Positions 7,210 to 15,256 of a DNA stretch of 18,106 bases are shown in pieces. The position numbers were made by a program, and so were the translations under genes. The stretch comes from Solobacterium sp. UBA1761 (GTDB lineage Bacteria; Bacillota_I; Bacilli_A; Erysipelotrichales; Erysipelotrichaceae). The stretch's first letter is position 1. Each line of letters begins with the position of its first letter. The stretch covers positions 1 through 18,106 of the forward strand of contig DCHD01000026.1 in the NCBI GenBank assembly GCA_002315565.1, read 5' to 3'. Below the pieces are notes generated by a model. The model was not told the origin of the DNA. It searched no databases and saw nothing but the letters and a program-made list of their open reading frames with translations.

Positions 7210-8708
7210 TATCGTCCGTCCTCCTTACTTTCTAGAGAAATACGTGGGTCAATCCAAGTGATGATAACGTCACCAAGGAATACACCAATTACAGAAATAC
7301 CAGTGAATAAGAATGCCAAAGCGATAATCATAGCATTGTTGTATGCATTGATTGAATCTGGCAGCATCTTACCCATACCACCTACAGAGTAAACCTGTTC
7401 AGTGATAATTGCACCAGTGATACATCCAGCTAAACTTGATGGAATACCCTGTGCAATTGGGATAATCGCATTTCTAAAAATATGTTTACGGTAAATTTCA
7501 CTCTGGTTAAGTCCTTTAGCCTTGGCGAATTTTACGTAGTCAGCATTCATCTGGTCAACCATATAACGTCTTGTCCAAAGCATCAGACCAGCGATTGATG
7601 GAAGTGACAGTGAGATACATGGAAGAATCCAAGATCTGATATCTGCTGCACCATATGTTGGGAATGCGTTTGGTAATCCAAATATAGTTGAACCAAGATA
7701 CTTGAAGAAATAGATATAAGCAAGAGATGGAACCGAAATGATAAAGATGATATAAACCATACCAATCTTGTCAGCGAGTTTTCCTTTGTGTCTTGCCATA
7801 GAAAGACCAGCAGGTAAACCGATTCCATATGCCAAGAACAGTGCGATAACACCCATAATGAATGAAATGCCTATCATTGATGGATCTTTCTTGTTGATTT
7901 CACAATCAGCATAATTATCATCAAACTTGTTCTTATCTAATTTATCAAGTGAATATTTGTAAGTAAGTGATGTCATTTTGCATGCACTCGTTTCAGTGTG
8001 ACCGTTTTCAAATACTGTATCAACACGATCTTCCTGACCCTGAGATGCAGAAATTACATCTAAAACTTTTAATGAGTTGAATGTAGGATAAGATGTACCT
8101 AAGTCTAAAGTAATCCAGTTCTGATGAATGAATGGGAAACTTAAATCAGTATATAACTGATATTTATGTGTACATCCACTGCATTTTAAAGCAAGACCAC
8201 CTGTAGGTGTTTTGCCGAAATAAACTTTACGTTCCAAATCAGGATTGTTTTCATCCTGAACGGCGTTAACACTATCAATAACTACTAAGTTCTTGAACCA
8301 TTCAGTAATTCTTGATACTATCGGCCTCTCTTTGTAAGCAATAGGGCTTCCTGATGCTGGCAGATAATCAATATACCAGCCATCTGCTTCATATTTTTCA
8401 ACAAACGCTTTTTCATCTTTTGAGCCTGCTAATACGCATGCTTCATGAGCGCTTGAACCTGTTGTATAAACTTCTGTACAGTATTGGTTCATGTTTGTGT
8501 ATGTTAAATACCCTAACCTTTGCCACTGTTTATATTTGTAGGCCATACGTTCATCAGGCTTTCCACCCAGCTTGACTACTGTATCGTCGTTGAAAAAGAT
8601 TCTGTCTCTAGGAACTAATGTGTAAACAAGAACAAACACGATTGTTATTACCATGAGAACAGAGAATATTGAACGAATAATTCGTTTTAAATAATAACCT
8701 TTTTCCAT
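7209..8708 (-). CDS. oppB: Oligopeptide ABC transporter permease, OppB/AmiC type, with large extracellular insert
   Basis: The product is 499 residues from the ATG at 8708; an upstream in-frame start is rejected because AAGGAGG lies six bases before this ATG. A first membrane helix (about 11-31) ends in YTLVPRD, followed by an insert of about 245 residues (33-277), then the normal five-helix core. The EAA loop is FAKAKGLNQSEIYRKHIFRN and the protein ends near WIDPRISLE. Ordinary OppB is about 310 residues; this insert is the hallmark of streptococcal AmiC, and segments such as HKYQLY, FPFIHQN and LGTSYPTF follow it. Unusually the insert carries six cysteines (77, 91, 176, 179, 243, 269; the middle pair is CSGC), which could form disulfides outside the cell. 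oppB is second in the operon, behind a hairpin. Confidence 0.95.
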   Translation of the reverse strand: MEKGYYLKRIIRSIFSVLMVITIVFVLVYTLVPRDRIFFNDDTVVKLGGKPDERMAYKYKQWQRLGYLTYTNMNQYCTEVYTTGSSAHEACVLAGSKDEKAFVEKYEADGWYIDYLPASGSPIAYKERPIVSRITEWFKNLVVIDSVNAVQDENNPDLERKVYFGKTPTGGLALKCSGCTHKYQLYTDLSFPFIHQNWITLDLGTSYPTFNSLKVLDVISASQGQEDRVDTVFENGHTETSACKMTSLTYKYSLDKLDKNKFDDNYADCEINKKDPSMIGISFIMGVIALFLAYGIGLPAGLSMARHKGKLADKIGMVYIIFIISVPSLAYIYFFKYLGSTIFGLPNAFPTYGAADIRSWILPCISLSLPSIAGLMLWTRRYMVDQMNADYVKFAKAKGLNQSEIYRKHIFRNAIIPIAQGIPSSLAGCITGAIITEQVYSVGGMGKMLPDSINAYNNAMIIALAFLFTGISVIGVFLGDVIITWIDPRISLESKEDGR

Positions 8709-8721
8709 TTGAAACCTCCTT
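8709..8721 (-). promoter_or_regulatory. Ribosome binding site that fixes the oppB start
   Basis: AAGGAGG at 8721-8715 with a six-base spacer to the ATG at 8708-8706. It rules out the longer reading frame that would begin upstream within the intergenic hairpin. Confidence 0.85.
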
Positions 8722-8739
8722 CCATAAAATACGCAAGAA

Positions 8740-8765
8740 GGAGAGTTGAGAACCCCCAACTCTCC
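8740..8765 (-). other. Intercistronic hairpin between oppA and oppB
   Basis: A 9-bp perfect stem (GGAGAGTTG / CAACTCTCC) with an eight-base loop. The following bases (TTCTTGCGTATTTT) make only a weak T-tract, so this looks like a leaky terminator or a 3'-end stabilising structure. It would let oppA, the binding protein, be made in excess over the permease. Confidence 0.7.
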
Positions 8766-8804
8766 TAAGATTAATAATTTGTGTTAATTAATTAAGTTAA
8801 TTAA

Positions 8805-10808
8805 TTATTCACCAGCAATCCACTTAGCTTTTGCTTCAGCATGTTCTGCAGCAGTCTGGATCTTATCAGCATAAACTTTCATACCCTTGAAGATAGGAAC
8901 GTTGTTGTAAGAAGCCCAACCGTAGTTACCGTAGCAAGCAGTGTAAGGAACGATTCTAGAGATCTGAACAGATGCACCAGAAGTAGCCATTGGTCTAACA
9001 AGAGCTAACTGTAAGAAGTAAGCTTCTGCTTCAGCATACTTAGTGAAACGAGCATCATTGTCATCAACGATAGCATCAGCTTCAGCACACATTTCACCAT
9101 ACTTAGCGAAACCTAAGTCTTCTTTTAACTGTTCGATTTCAGGAGTTGTAACTGAAAGTACATTTAGACCTAAGTTCTGTAACATATCACCATTGTCTGG
9201 TAAGAAGATGTTCAGGTAAGTTCTAGGGTCTTCGTAGTCTGGGCCCCAACCGCCGAAGAATAGTAAGTCAGCGTTTGTATCAGTACCCTGTTCTACATAG
9301 TACCAGCAGTTGTAGTAAGTATCAACATCGCAAGAGATGATGTTAACCTGGATATTTTCTGCACCTAAAGCGCCTTCAATAGCAGCCTTTTCAGCAAGAG
9401 CTCTGTTTGTGTTAGTTTCTGATGTTTCTACACAAAGAGTATCTAATACGATTGGCCAAGAAACTGAATCGCCTAATTCTTCTTTAGCCTTTGCTAACCA
9501 AGCCTGAGCTTTTTCTACGCTGTAGTAAGCATCCTGGCCATCAGCAAGGTTGATGTCTTCGTAGCCTTCATATGCCTGTAACTTTTCAGTTAATACATCA
9601 ACATATGGAGCACCATCGATACGACAGAATGTAGGAGCAACTAGAGTGTTTCTAGATGGACCATCAGCAAGATCTTCACCAAGTGAAACTGCTTCATAAG
9701 CATGATCAGAGAAAGCAGACATAACAGCTCTACGGAAGTTGATGTTCAGTAAAGCAGTCTTAGCGTCAGCTTTCTGAGCGTCTGTCTTCTGAGAAACAGC
9801 CTTTGATGGGTCTGTTGGACAGTTGTAGATTGATCTGTTAACGTTTAATGCAACCCAGTAACAAGTAGTACCTGTATCTGAGATATAGTAGTTGTCGCCA
9901 TAGTTAGCTTCAACATCAGCTTTGATTTCAGGGTTAGCGAATCTAGCGCCTGTAGCATCAACTTCGCCGTTCTTGAACATCTTGTACAGATAGTCAGGGT
10001 CGTCGTTTTCAGCAGTGTAAGTTAACTTGATGTTATTCAGATATACATGTTCAGCATCCCAGTAAGAAGCGTTCTTTGTATATTCGATAACTGACTTAGA
10101 TGTGTAGTTAGAGATAACGAATGCAGAGTTGTAAAGGATACCATCAGCTTCAAGAGCACCGAAAGTACAATCTTCAGCATTTGGAGCACCTAACTTACAG
10201 CCAGCACCTTTTGACTCTAAGAATTCCTGGTTAACTGGGAATAAGATAGAGTAAGTTGTCATTGATGGGAAGTAAGGAGTTGAACCAGTCATCTTATAGA
10301 TAACTTTGTTTCCATCTACTTCGATACCAACTTTAGCCCAAGCTTCATCAGACCAGTCAGCATTGTTAACGTATTCGTTTAATCCAACGATAACGTCGCC
10401 AACTAACCATAATGTAGTTGAGTCGAATTCAGCAGCATGTCTTAAGCCTGTAACGAAATCTTCAGGTTTAACATCATCGTATTCTTCGTTGTTGTTAGTA
10501 ACCCACTTAGCACCTTCACGAATTGTGAATGTCCATTCAGTAGCGTCTTCGTTAGCTTCCCAAGTTTCAGCCATACCAGGTGCTAATACACCGTATGAAT
10601 CCTGAGTTAATAAGCCTTCAACACCATTGTTGTAGATGTCACCGTTAGTTGACTTGTTGTTGTAGATATAGTCGAATGTAGATAAATCAGCTGTGTAAAC
10701 ATAGTTGAATGTATCTTTGTATTCAGCAGCAGGCTGTTCTTCTTTAGCGCCGCCGCCACAACCAACAAGGATCAATAAAGCGACAAGAACTGTTAATAAT
10801 TTTTTCAT
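8805..10808 (-). CDS. oppA: Oligopeptide-binding lipoprotein, OppA/AmiA type
   Basis: A 667-residue extracellular peptide-binding lipoprotein (solute-binding family 5), lipid-anchored to the membrane outer face, which delivers peptides to OppBC. The signal peptide is MKKLLTVLVALLILVG with lipobox LVGC and lipidated C17, then a glycine-rich tether. Family-5 features include GLLTQDSYGVLAPGMAETW, FTIREGAKW with KPEDFVTGLRHA, ILYNSAFVI and NINFRRAVMSAF; the order and length match AmiA (about 660 residues). Ten cysteines follow C17 (204, 214, 316, 330, 395, 459, 493, 501, 574, 625), several closely paired, unusual for a Gram-positive binding protein. AGGAGGAA lies upstream with a longish spacer. 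First gene of the operon, with its own promoter and a downstream hairpin. Confidence 0.96.
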   Translation of the reverse strand: MKKLLTVLVALLILVGCGGGAKEEQPAAEYKDTFNYVYTADLSTFDYIYNNKSTNGDIYNNGVEGLLTQDSYGVLAPGMAETWEANEDATEWTFTIREGAKWVTNNNEEYDDVKPEDFVTGLRHAAEFDSTTLWLVGDVIVGLNEYVNNADWSDEAWAKVGIEVDGNKVIYKMTGSTPYFPSMTTYSILFPVNQEFLESKGAGCKLGAPNAEDCTFGALEADGILYNSAFVISNYTSKSVIEYTKNASYWDAEHVYLNNIKLTYTAENDDPDYLYKMFKNGEVDATGARFANPEIKADVEANYGDNYYISDTGTTCYWVALNVNRSIYNCPTDPSKAVSQKTDAQKADAKTALLNINFRRAVMSAFSDHAYEAVSLGEDLADGPSRNTLVAPTFCRIDGAPYVDVLTEKLQAYEGYEDINLADGQDAYYSVEKAQAWLAKAKEELGDSVSWPIVLDTLCVETSETNTNRALAEKAAIEGALGAENIQVNIISCDVDTYYNCWYYVEQGTDTNADLLFFGGWGPDYEDPRTYLNIFLPDNGDMLQNLGLNVLSVTTPEIEQLKEDLGFAKYGEMCAEADAIVDDNDARFTKYAEAEAYFLQLALVRPMATSGASVQISRIVPYTACYGNYGWASYNNVPIFKGMKVYADKIQTAAEHAEAKAKWIAGE

Positions 10809-10830
10809 AGTCTTTTTATTCCTCCTATAT

Positions 10831-10846
10831 ATGTAGAAAACTACAT
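10831..10846 (-). other. Hairpin at the predicted 5' end of the oppA mRNA
   Basis: A perfect 6-bp stem (ATGTAG / CTACAT) with a four-base loop. It begins at about the predicted transcription start (near 10846) and ends just upstream of the oppA ribosome binding site. Such 5'-terminal hairpins can stabilise mRNA. Confidence 0.5.
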
Positions 10847-10852
10847 GTTTCT

Positions 10853-10861
10853 ATTTTACCA
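10853..10861 (-). promoter_or_regulatory. Extended -10 promoter of oppA
   Basis: The minus strand reads TGGTAAAAT (10861-10853), an extended -10 (TGn-TAAAAT). No good TTGACA lies 16-18 bases upstream; instead there are two tandem TGTGAAAA repeats. The predicted start is near 10846, giving a leader of about 38 bases. Confidence 0.5.
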
Positions 10862-10865
10862 ACGT

Positions 10866-10934
10866 TTTTCACAATATTTTCACATAAATTACACTTTTGA
10901 TGAAAATTTACATGATTTATGAAAATATTTTCAT
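10866..10934. promoter_or_regulatory. Repeated TTTTCA/TGAAAA motifs upstream of oppA
   Basis: Two direct copies of TTTTCACA lie at 10866-10873 and 10877-10884, an 11-base period. ATGAAAAT occurs at 10900 and 10919, and a perfect 16-base palindrome ATGAAAATATTTTCAT at 10919-10934. They lie just upstream of the oppA -10 and are plausible regulator half-sites or AT-rich UP elements. I could not fit a convincing CodY, CcpA or CRP site. Confidence 0.4.
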
Positions 10935-10940
10935 TTTAAT

Positions 10941-10982
10941 GAAATAAAAGGGTAAATATCTTTTTTCAGACTATTTACCCTT
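10941..10982 (-). terminator. Terminator of the asnS / ABC-F transcript
   Basis: An 11-bp stem (AAGGGTAAATA / TATTTACCCTT, bases 10982-10972 and 10958-10948) with a 13-base loop is followed by a short T-rich tail. Its 5' arm includes the last codons and the stop of the ABC-F gene. It separates this cluster from the opp operon. Confidence 0.8.
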
Positions 10983-12839
10983 TTCTTCTTCTTCGATCAT
11001 GGCCAGTTCCCATAGTTCTTCCTGGGCATGAATCTTGTTGTGTATTTCATCGATCTCTTCATCGAGTTCCTGCATTCTTGCTGAATCCTGGTAATACTCG
11101 GGTTCGTATCTAAGAGCTCTATGTTCTTCAAGAAGTTCCTCAAGATTGGAAATCTCTTCTTCGATCTTTTTCAGATTGTACTTTGTTTTCTGTTTCTGTT
11201 TCACAGGAGGTTGTTCTACTTTATCCTCGGTTACTTTCTTTACTTCTTCTTTTGTATGAGAATCAATATAATCTTTATAACCATCCGTATACAGTTTTGT
11301 CTGCCCGTTTTCAATTACCAGACAGGAAGTGGCAATTTCTTTGATAAAGTAACGGTCATGAGAAACAAAGAGAATTGTGCCATCAAATTCCTTCAGAGAG
11401 TTCTCAAGGGCCTCTTTAGAAATGATGTCAAGGTGGTTGGTAGGTTCATCAAGAATCAGGAAGTTTCCTCTGTCCAGCATCAGTTTGGCAAGTGACAATC
11501 TGACTTTCTCTCCACCGGAAAGAACTCTAACCTCTTTAAATACTTCATCACTTGTAAAAAGGAATGTTCCTAGTACCGACCTTATTTCTGTCTGTGTCAG
11601 CTCAGGATGCTCGTTCCATATCTCTTCAAGTACAGTATTCCCGTTGTTGAAGTTTGCCAGGTTCTGATCAAAGTAACCAATTTCAATCTGATGGCCAAGC
11701 ATCTTATAACCGCTTAGCGGTTCAATTTCATCAATAATGCTTTTTAATAATGTAGATTTGCCGGTACCATTATCTCCCATGATACAGATACGGTCACCTC
11801 TTTTTATTTCAAGGTTTACGGTACACAAAGGTTTATTATTGTAACCGACCGTATAGTTATCCAGTGATAAAACCTGTTTGCCGCCTCTTACTCCAGAAAC
11901 AAAATGCGCCTTGAAGGCCTTGGTATCCGCTTTTTTCGGATCGTCTATTTTCTCAAGTCTTTCAAGATATTTTATCTTTGACTGGGCAAAAGCTGCTTTA
12001 TTTTTCTTGTATCTGAACTTTTCAATCAGTTCTTCAAGACGTTTGATGTCTTTCTGCTGTCTGTTGTATGCTGACTGCTGTTTTTCAAAGTCGTTCTTCT
12101 TCTGTTCAACATAGGAAGAATAGTTGCCGGGATATCGCTTGATGCCACCATATTCCAATTCATATACAACATTTACGCAACGGTCTAGGAATACTCTGTC
12201 ATGCGAAACAAGAACCATGGCTTTTTTATACTTTGCCAGATATGACTCAAGCCATTCAATAGTAGACAAATCAAGATGGTTTGTAGGCTCATCAAGAAGC
12301 AATAGATCAGGTTTTCTAAGAAGCAGTTTAGCAAAAGCAATCTTTGTCTTTTCACCACCCGAGAAACTCTGCAGATTTCTTTCGAGAACTTCTTCACCAA
12401 AGCCAAAACCGGCAATTATTGTCTTTATCTCTGATTCGTAGGTATATCCACCTTCATACTTGAATTCTTCCTCAAGTCTTGAATATTCATTTATCAGTTT
12501 GTCAGTGTGTTCTTTATTGAGTTGATCAGAAAGTTCGGCCAGTCTTTTTTCTTTTTCGATCAGTTTTTCAAAAACCGAATAGAGTTCTTCCCTTACAGTT
12601 TTTGTTGAAAGCGCCAGTTCGTTCTGTTTCAGGTAGGCAATTTCTATTCTACTGTTTTTGATTACCTGGCCGCCTGTAAGCTCTACCTCACCAGTCATAA
12701 CGTTTAAAAGGGTTGTTTTACCCGAACCATTACGTCCGATTAAAGCAATCCTTTCGTTTTCATTAACCTGGAAGTCGATGCCACTAAAAACATCATTGGC
12801 ACCGAAAAACACGGTGCCATCTGAAATCTGATAAATCAT
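10971..12839 (-). CDS. ABC-F family ATPase (YdiF/Uup-like)
   Basis: A 622-residue soluble protein with two fused ABC cassettes and no membrane helices, so not a transporter. ABC-F proteins bind the ribosomal E site and relieve stalls or confer antibiotic resistance. Cassette 1: Walker A GRNGSGKTT (35-43), signature SFSGGEK (158-164), Walker B LLLLDEPTNHLD (179-190). A charged linker follows (about 240-300, the P-site tRNA-interacting region), then cassette 2: GDNGTGKST (355-363), LSGGEK (440-445), LILDEPTNHLD (461-471). A coiled-coil C-terminal extension (about 552-620) resembles the Uup/YdiF group. The ATG lies three bases after the asnS stop without a Shine-Dalgarno, so translation is probably coupled. 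Whether it is a housekeeping or resistance factor cannot be told from sequence. Confidence 0.92.
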   Translation of the reverse strand: MIYQISDGTVFFGANDVFSGIDFQVNENERIALIGRNGSGKTTLLNVMTGEVELTGGQVIKNSRIEIAYLKQNELALSTKTVREELYSVFEKLIEKEKRLAELSDQLNKEHTDKLINEYSRLEEEFKYEGGYTYESEIKTIIAGFGFGEEVLERNLQSFSGGEKTKIAFAKLLLRKPDLLLLDEPTNHLDLSTIEWLESYLAKYKKAMVLVSHDRVFLDRCVNVVYELEYGGIKRYPGNYSSYVEQKKNDFEKQQSAYNRQQKDIKRLEELIEKFRYKKNKAAFAQSKIKYLERLEKIDDPKKADTKAFKAHFVSGVRGGKQVLSLDNYTVGYNNKPLCTVNLEIKRGDRICIMGDNGTGKSTLLKSIIDEIEPLSGYKMLGHQIEIGYFDQNLANFNNGNTVLEEIWNEHPELTQTEIRSVLGTFLFTSDEVFKEVRVLSGGEKVRLSLAKLMLDRGNFLILDEPTNHLDIISKEALENSLKEFDGTILFVSHDRYFIKEIATSCLVIENGQTKLYTDGYKDYIDSHTKEEVKKVTEDKVEQPPVKQKQKTKYNLKKIEEEISNLEELLEEHRALRYEPEYYQDSARMQELDEEIDEIHNKIHAQEELWELAMIEEEEKGK

Positions 12840-12842
12840 AAA

Positions 12843-14225
12843 TTAATAAATTAAATTCTTTGGAGTTCTTGGATAAGGAAGAACATCTCTGATGTTTTCC
12901 ATACCGGTCAGATACATTACAAATCTTTCGAATCCTACACCGAATCCGGCATGTTTGCATCCACCATATCTTCTTAGATCCAGATACCACTGGTATCCTT
13001 CTTTATCCATCTTCAGTTCATCCATTCTCTTTTCAAGAACGTCAAGTCTTTCTTCTCTTTGTGAACCACCAACTAGTTCGCCGACATGTGGAACCAGCAG
13101 GTCACATGCCGCAACAGTCTTTCCGTCTTCATTCTGTCTCATATAGAATGCTTTGATATCTTTTGGATAATCAGTCAGGAATACTGGTCCTTTAACAACC
13201 TGCTCACAAATATATCTTTCATGTTCTGTATTTAAATCCATACCCCATGAAACTTTGTTTTCAAATTTAACAGGAGCCTTAAGAAGAATATCAATAGCTT
13301 CTGTATATGGCATTCTTCTAAAATCTGACTTCAGCACATGGTTCAGTCTTTCAAGAAGTGTCTTGTCAATCATTGTATTGAAGAAGTTCATTTCTTCAGG
13401 TGCGTTGTCAAGAACGTACTGAATACAGTATTTAACCATATCTTCAATAAGTTCCATATCATCATTAAGATCAGCAAAGGCAATTTCAGGTTCAATCATC
13501 CAGAATTCATTTGCGTGAGTCTTAGTGTTTGAATTTTCTGCTCTGAATGTTGGACCGAATGTATATACATCTCTGAATGCCATTGCGAAAGCTTCAACGT
13601 GAAGCTGGCCAGATACAGTCAAAGATGAATGTTTGCCGAAGAAATCTTCCTCGTAATTTGCATCATCTCTTGTAGTAACAGTAAAGCATTCGCCAGCACC
13701 TTCTGCATCATTACCAGTAATGATTGGTGTATGTACATAAACAAATCCCTGATTCTGGAAGAATTCGTGAATTGCCATAGAAAGAACAGATCTTATTCTG
13801 AATACAGCCATAAAAGTGTTTGCTCTTGGTCTGATATGAGGGATTTCTCTCAAATATTCAAAAGTGTGTCTTTTCTTCTGCAAAGGATAAGACTCGTCGG
13901 CCTTTCCTTCGATTTCAATTTCTGTAGCAGCAATTTCAAATGGCTGCTTATTATCAGGGGTATATAAAAACTTACCAGTAACACATACTGATGCACCTGT
14001 CAGAAGTTTTGATACTTCTTCTGCATTAGCGAGATCTGGATGATAAACAATCTGTGCGTTCTTGAAATAAGTTCCATCGTTTACTTCCATAAAACAGATT
14101 TCGCCGTTATCACGATTTGTTCTGACCCAACCTTCAACCTGAACATATTCAATCTGATCAAGTTCCATCTGGTTTTTGGTGTTTGCCAGTTCATACAGTT
14201 CTCTAATTGTGTAAAAATCAAACAT
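12843..14225 (-). CDS. asnS: Asparaginyl-tRNA synthetase
   Basis: A 460-residue cytoplasmic class IIb synthetase charging tRNA-Asn. An N-terminal OB-fold anticodon-binding domain (about 26-107, with VQVEGWVRTNRDNGEICFME in the first strands) leads into the catalytic domain. Motif 1 is around RIRSVLSMAIHEFF, motif 2 is FRAENSNTKTHANEFWMIEPE with its catalytic arginine, and motif 3 is GFGVGFERFVMYLTG with its ATP-binding arginine. The AsnRS-type NSNTKTH and the ending DVLPYPRTPKNLIY separate it from AspRS. AAAGGGG lies about eight bases before the ATG. No T-box precedes it; a TATAAT box is just upstream. It is followed at three bases by the ABC-F gene. Confidence 0.96.
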   Translation of the reverse strand: MFDFYTIRELYELANTKNQMELDQIEYVQVEGWVRTNRDNGEICFMEVNDGTYFKNAQIVYHPDLANAEEVSKLLTGASVCVTGKFLYTPDNKQPFEIAATEIEIEGKADESYPLQKKRHTFEYLREIPHIRPRANTFMAVFRIRSVLSMAIHEFFQNQGFVYVHTPIITGNDAEGAGECFTVTTRDDANYEEDFFGKHSSLTVSGQLHVEAFAMAFRDVYTFGPTFRAENSNTKTHANEFWMIEPEIAFADLNDDMELIEDMVKYCIQYVLDNAPEEMNFFNTMIDKTLLERLNHVLKSDFRRMPYTEAIDILLKAPVKFENKVSWGMDLNTEHERYICEQVVKGPVFLTDYPKDIKAFYMRQNEDGKTVAACDLLVPHVGELVGGSQREERLDVLEKRMDELKMDKEGYQWYLDLRRYGGCKHAGFGVGFERFVMYLTGMENIRDVLPYPRTPKNLIY

Positions 14226-14255
14226 AATAAATTACCCCTTTAATTTAACTTTTTA

Positions 14256-14261
14256 ATTATA
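14256..14261 (-). promoter_or_regulatory. Possible asnS promoter (-10 box)
   Basis: A perfect TATAAT lies in the 38-base gap between tsaD and asnS, immediately after the tsaD stop. No good -35 is present at 16-18 bases. If used, the transcript would start near 14249 with a leader of about 24 bases. Confidence 0.35.
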
Positions 14262-14263
14262 CC

Positions 14264-15256
14264 CTATTCTTCAATTGACATGGAAGGCGAGCTTGAAGCA
14301 TCAAATCCCACGAACTGATTATTCTGATAATAATGATGTGCTGCACAGGCTATCATTACTGCGTTATCCGTACATAGTTTGAGCGGAGGAAGAATGAGTT
14401 TAGTTTCATCCACGTTTTCAGCAAGCAGTTCTCTTAACCTTGAATTGCAGGCTACCCCTCCGGCTGCCAGTACGGTTTTAACATCGTACTCTTTGATGGC
14501 GGCCAAAGTTTTCTTCATAAGCTCTTCTAAAGCAGCTTCCTGGAAAGAACATGCCAAATCTGCAGTATTTATTTCTTCACCGCGTTCCTTCATTTTATTC
14601 ACAAGAGTAATTGTTGCATTCTTTAGTCCGGAGAAAGAGAAATTATAGCCATCAACTTTTGGAATTGGAAGTTTATAGCTTCTGTTTCCTTCTTTTGACA
14701 GCTTATCAATTTTTGGTCCACCTGGATACTCAAGACCGATTACCCTTGCGACCTTGTCGTATGATTCGCCAACCGCATCGTCCATTGTTGTTCCAATAAT
14801 CTTGAAGTCATGGTCATTATTCATGATTACCAGTTCAGAATGTCCGCCTGATACAACAAGAGCAAGAACAGGATAAACAAAAGGCCTTACCAGCTCATTG
14901 ATAAATATGTGGCCCTTCAAATGGTGAACACCGATTAAAGGCTTATTGTAGAAATATGCTAAGGTCTTTGCTGCAATGCCGCCAATATGTAAAGATCCGA
15001 TAAGTCCAGGACCAATTGTATAGGCAATCGCATCAATATCGTCCATTGTTAAACCAGACTGTTTAATTGCTTCATTGACAATAACTGAAATCTGTTCAAC
15101 ATGCATTCTTGAAGCAACTTCAGGAATTACACCACCAAAACGGGCATGAACATCTATCTGTGAAGTCACTACAGATGAGATGACATTCATGTCAGAATCA
15201 ACTATTGCGCATGCTGTTTCATCACAGCTCGATTCAATCGCTAAAATTCTTGTCAT
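14264..15256 (-). CDS. tsaD: tRNA t6A37 threonylcarbamoyltransferase TsaD
   Basis: The 330-residue catalytic subunit transfers the threonylcarbamoyl group from TC-AMP to A37 of tRNAs reading ANN codons, working with TsaB and TsaE in the cytoplasm. It has the ASKHA fold: ILAIESSCDETA at the start, FGGVIPEVASRMH, and the metal-binding HxxxH in HLKGH (H112, H116). VSGGHSELV follows, then GESYDKVARVIGLEYPGGP and LAAGGVACNSRLRELL. The length is near the family norm of 335-345. The ATG overlaps the rimI stop in ATGA, with AAGGAG five bases upstream, and it is the last t6A gene of the cluster. Confidence 0.96.
   Translation of the reverse strand: MTRILAIESSCDETACAIVDSDMNVISSVVTSQIDVHARFGGVIPEVASRMHVEQISVIVNEAIKQSGLTMDDIDAIAYTIGPGLIGSLHIGGIAAKTLAYFYNKPLIGVHHLKGHIFINELVRPFVYPVLALVVSGGHSELVIMNNDHDFKIIGTTMDDAVGESYDKVARVIGLEYPGGPKIDKLSKEGNRSYKLPIPKVDGYNFSFSGLKNATITLVNKMKERGEEINTADLACSFQEAALEELMKKTLAAIKEYDVKTVLAAGGVACNSRLRELLAENVDETKLILPPLKLCTDNAVMIACAAHHYYQNNQFVGFDASSSPSMSIEE

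Noticed and set aside
8709..8759. Seventeen-residue N-terminal extension of OppB
   Set aside because: It lies in the intercistronic hairpin and ribosome binding site; the ATG at 8708 has ideal spacing and a normal first membrane helix follows.
8784..8807. Tandem TTAATTAATTAA repeat after oppA
   Set aside because: Low-complexity AT sequence next to the stop codon, with no sign of function.
10895..10912. CodY box upstream of oppA
   Set aside because: The best match to AATTTTCWGAAAATT has about four mismatches and broken symmetry; only the general TTTTC/GAAAA resemblance remains.
14226..14263. T-box or other leader for asnS
   Set aside because: Only 38 bases separate tsaD and asnS, too short for a T-box, and no T-box consensus is present.
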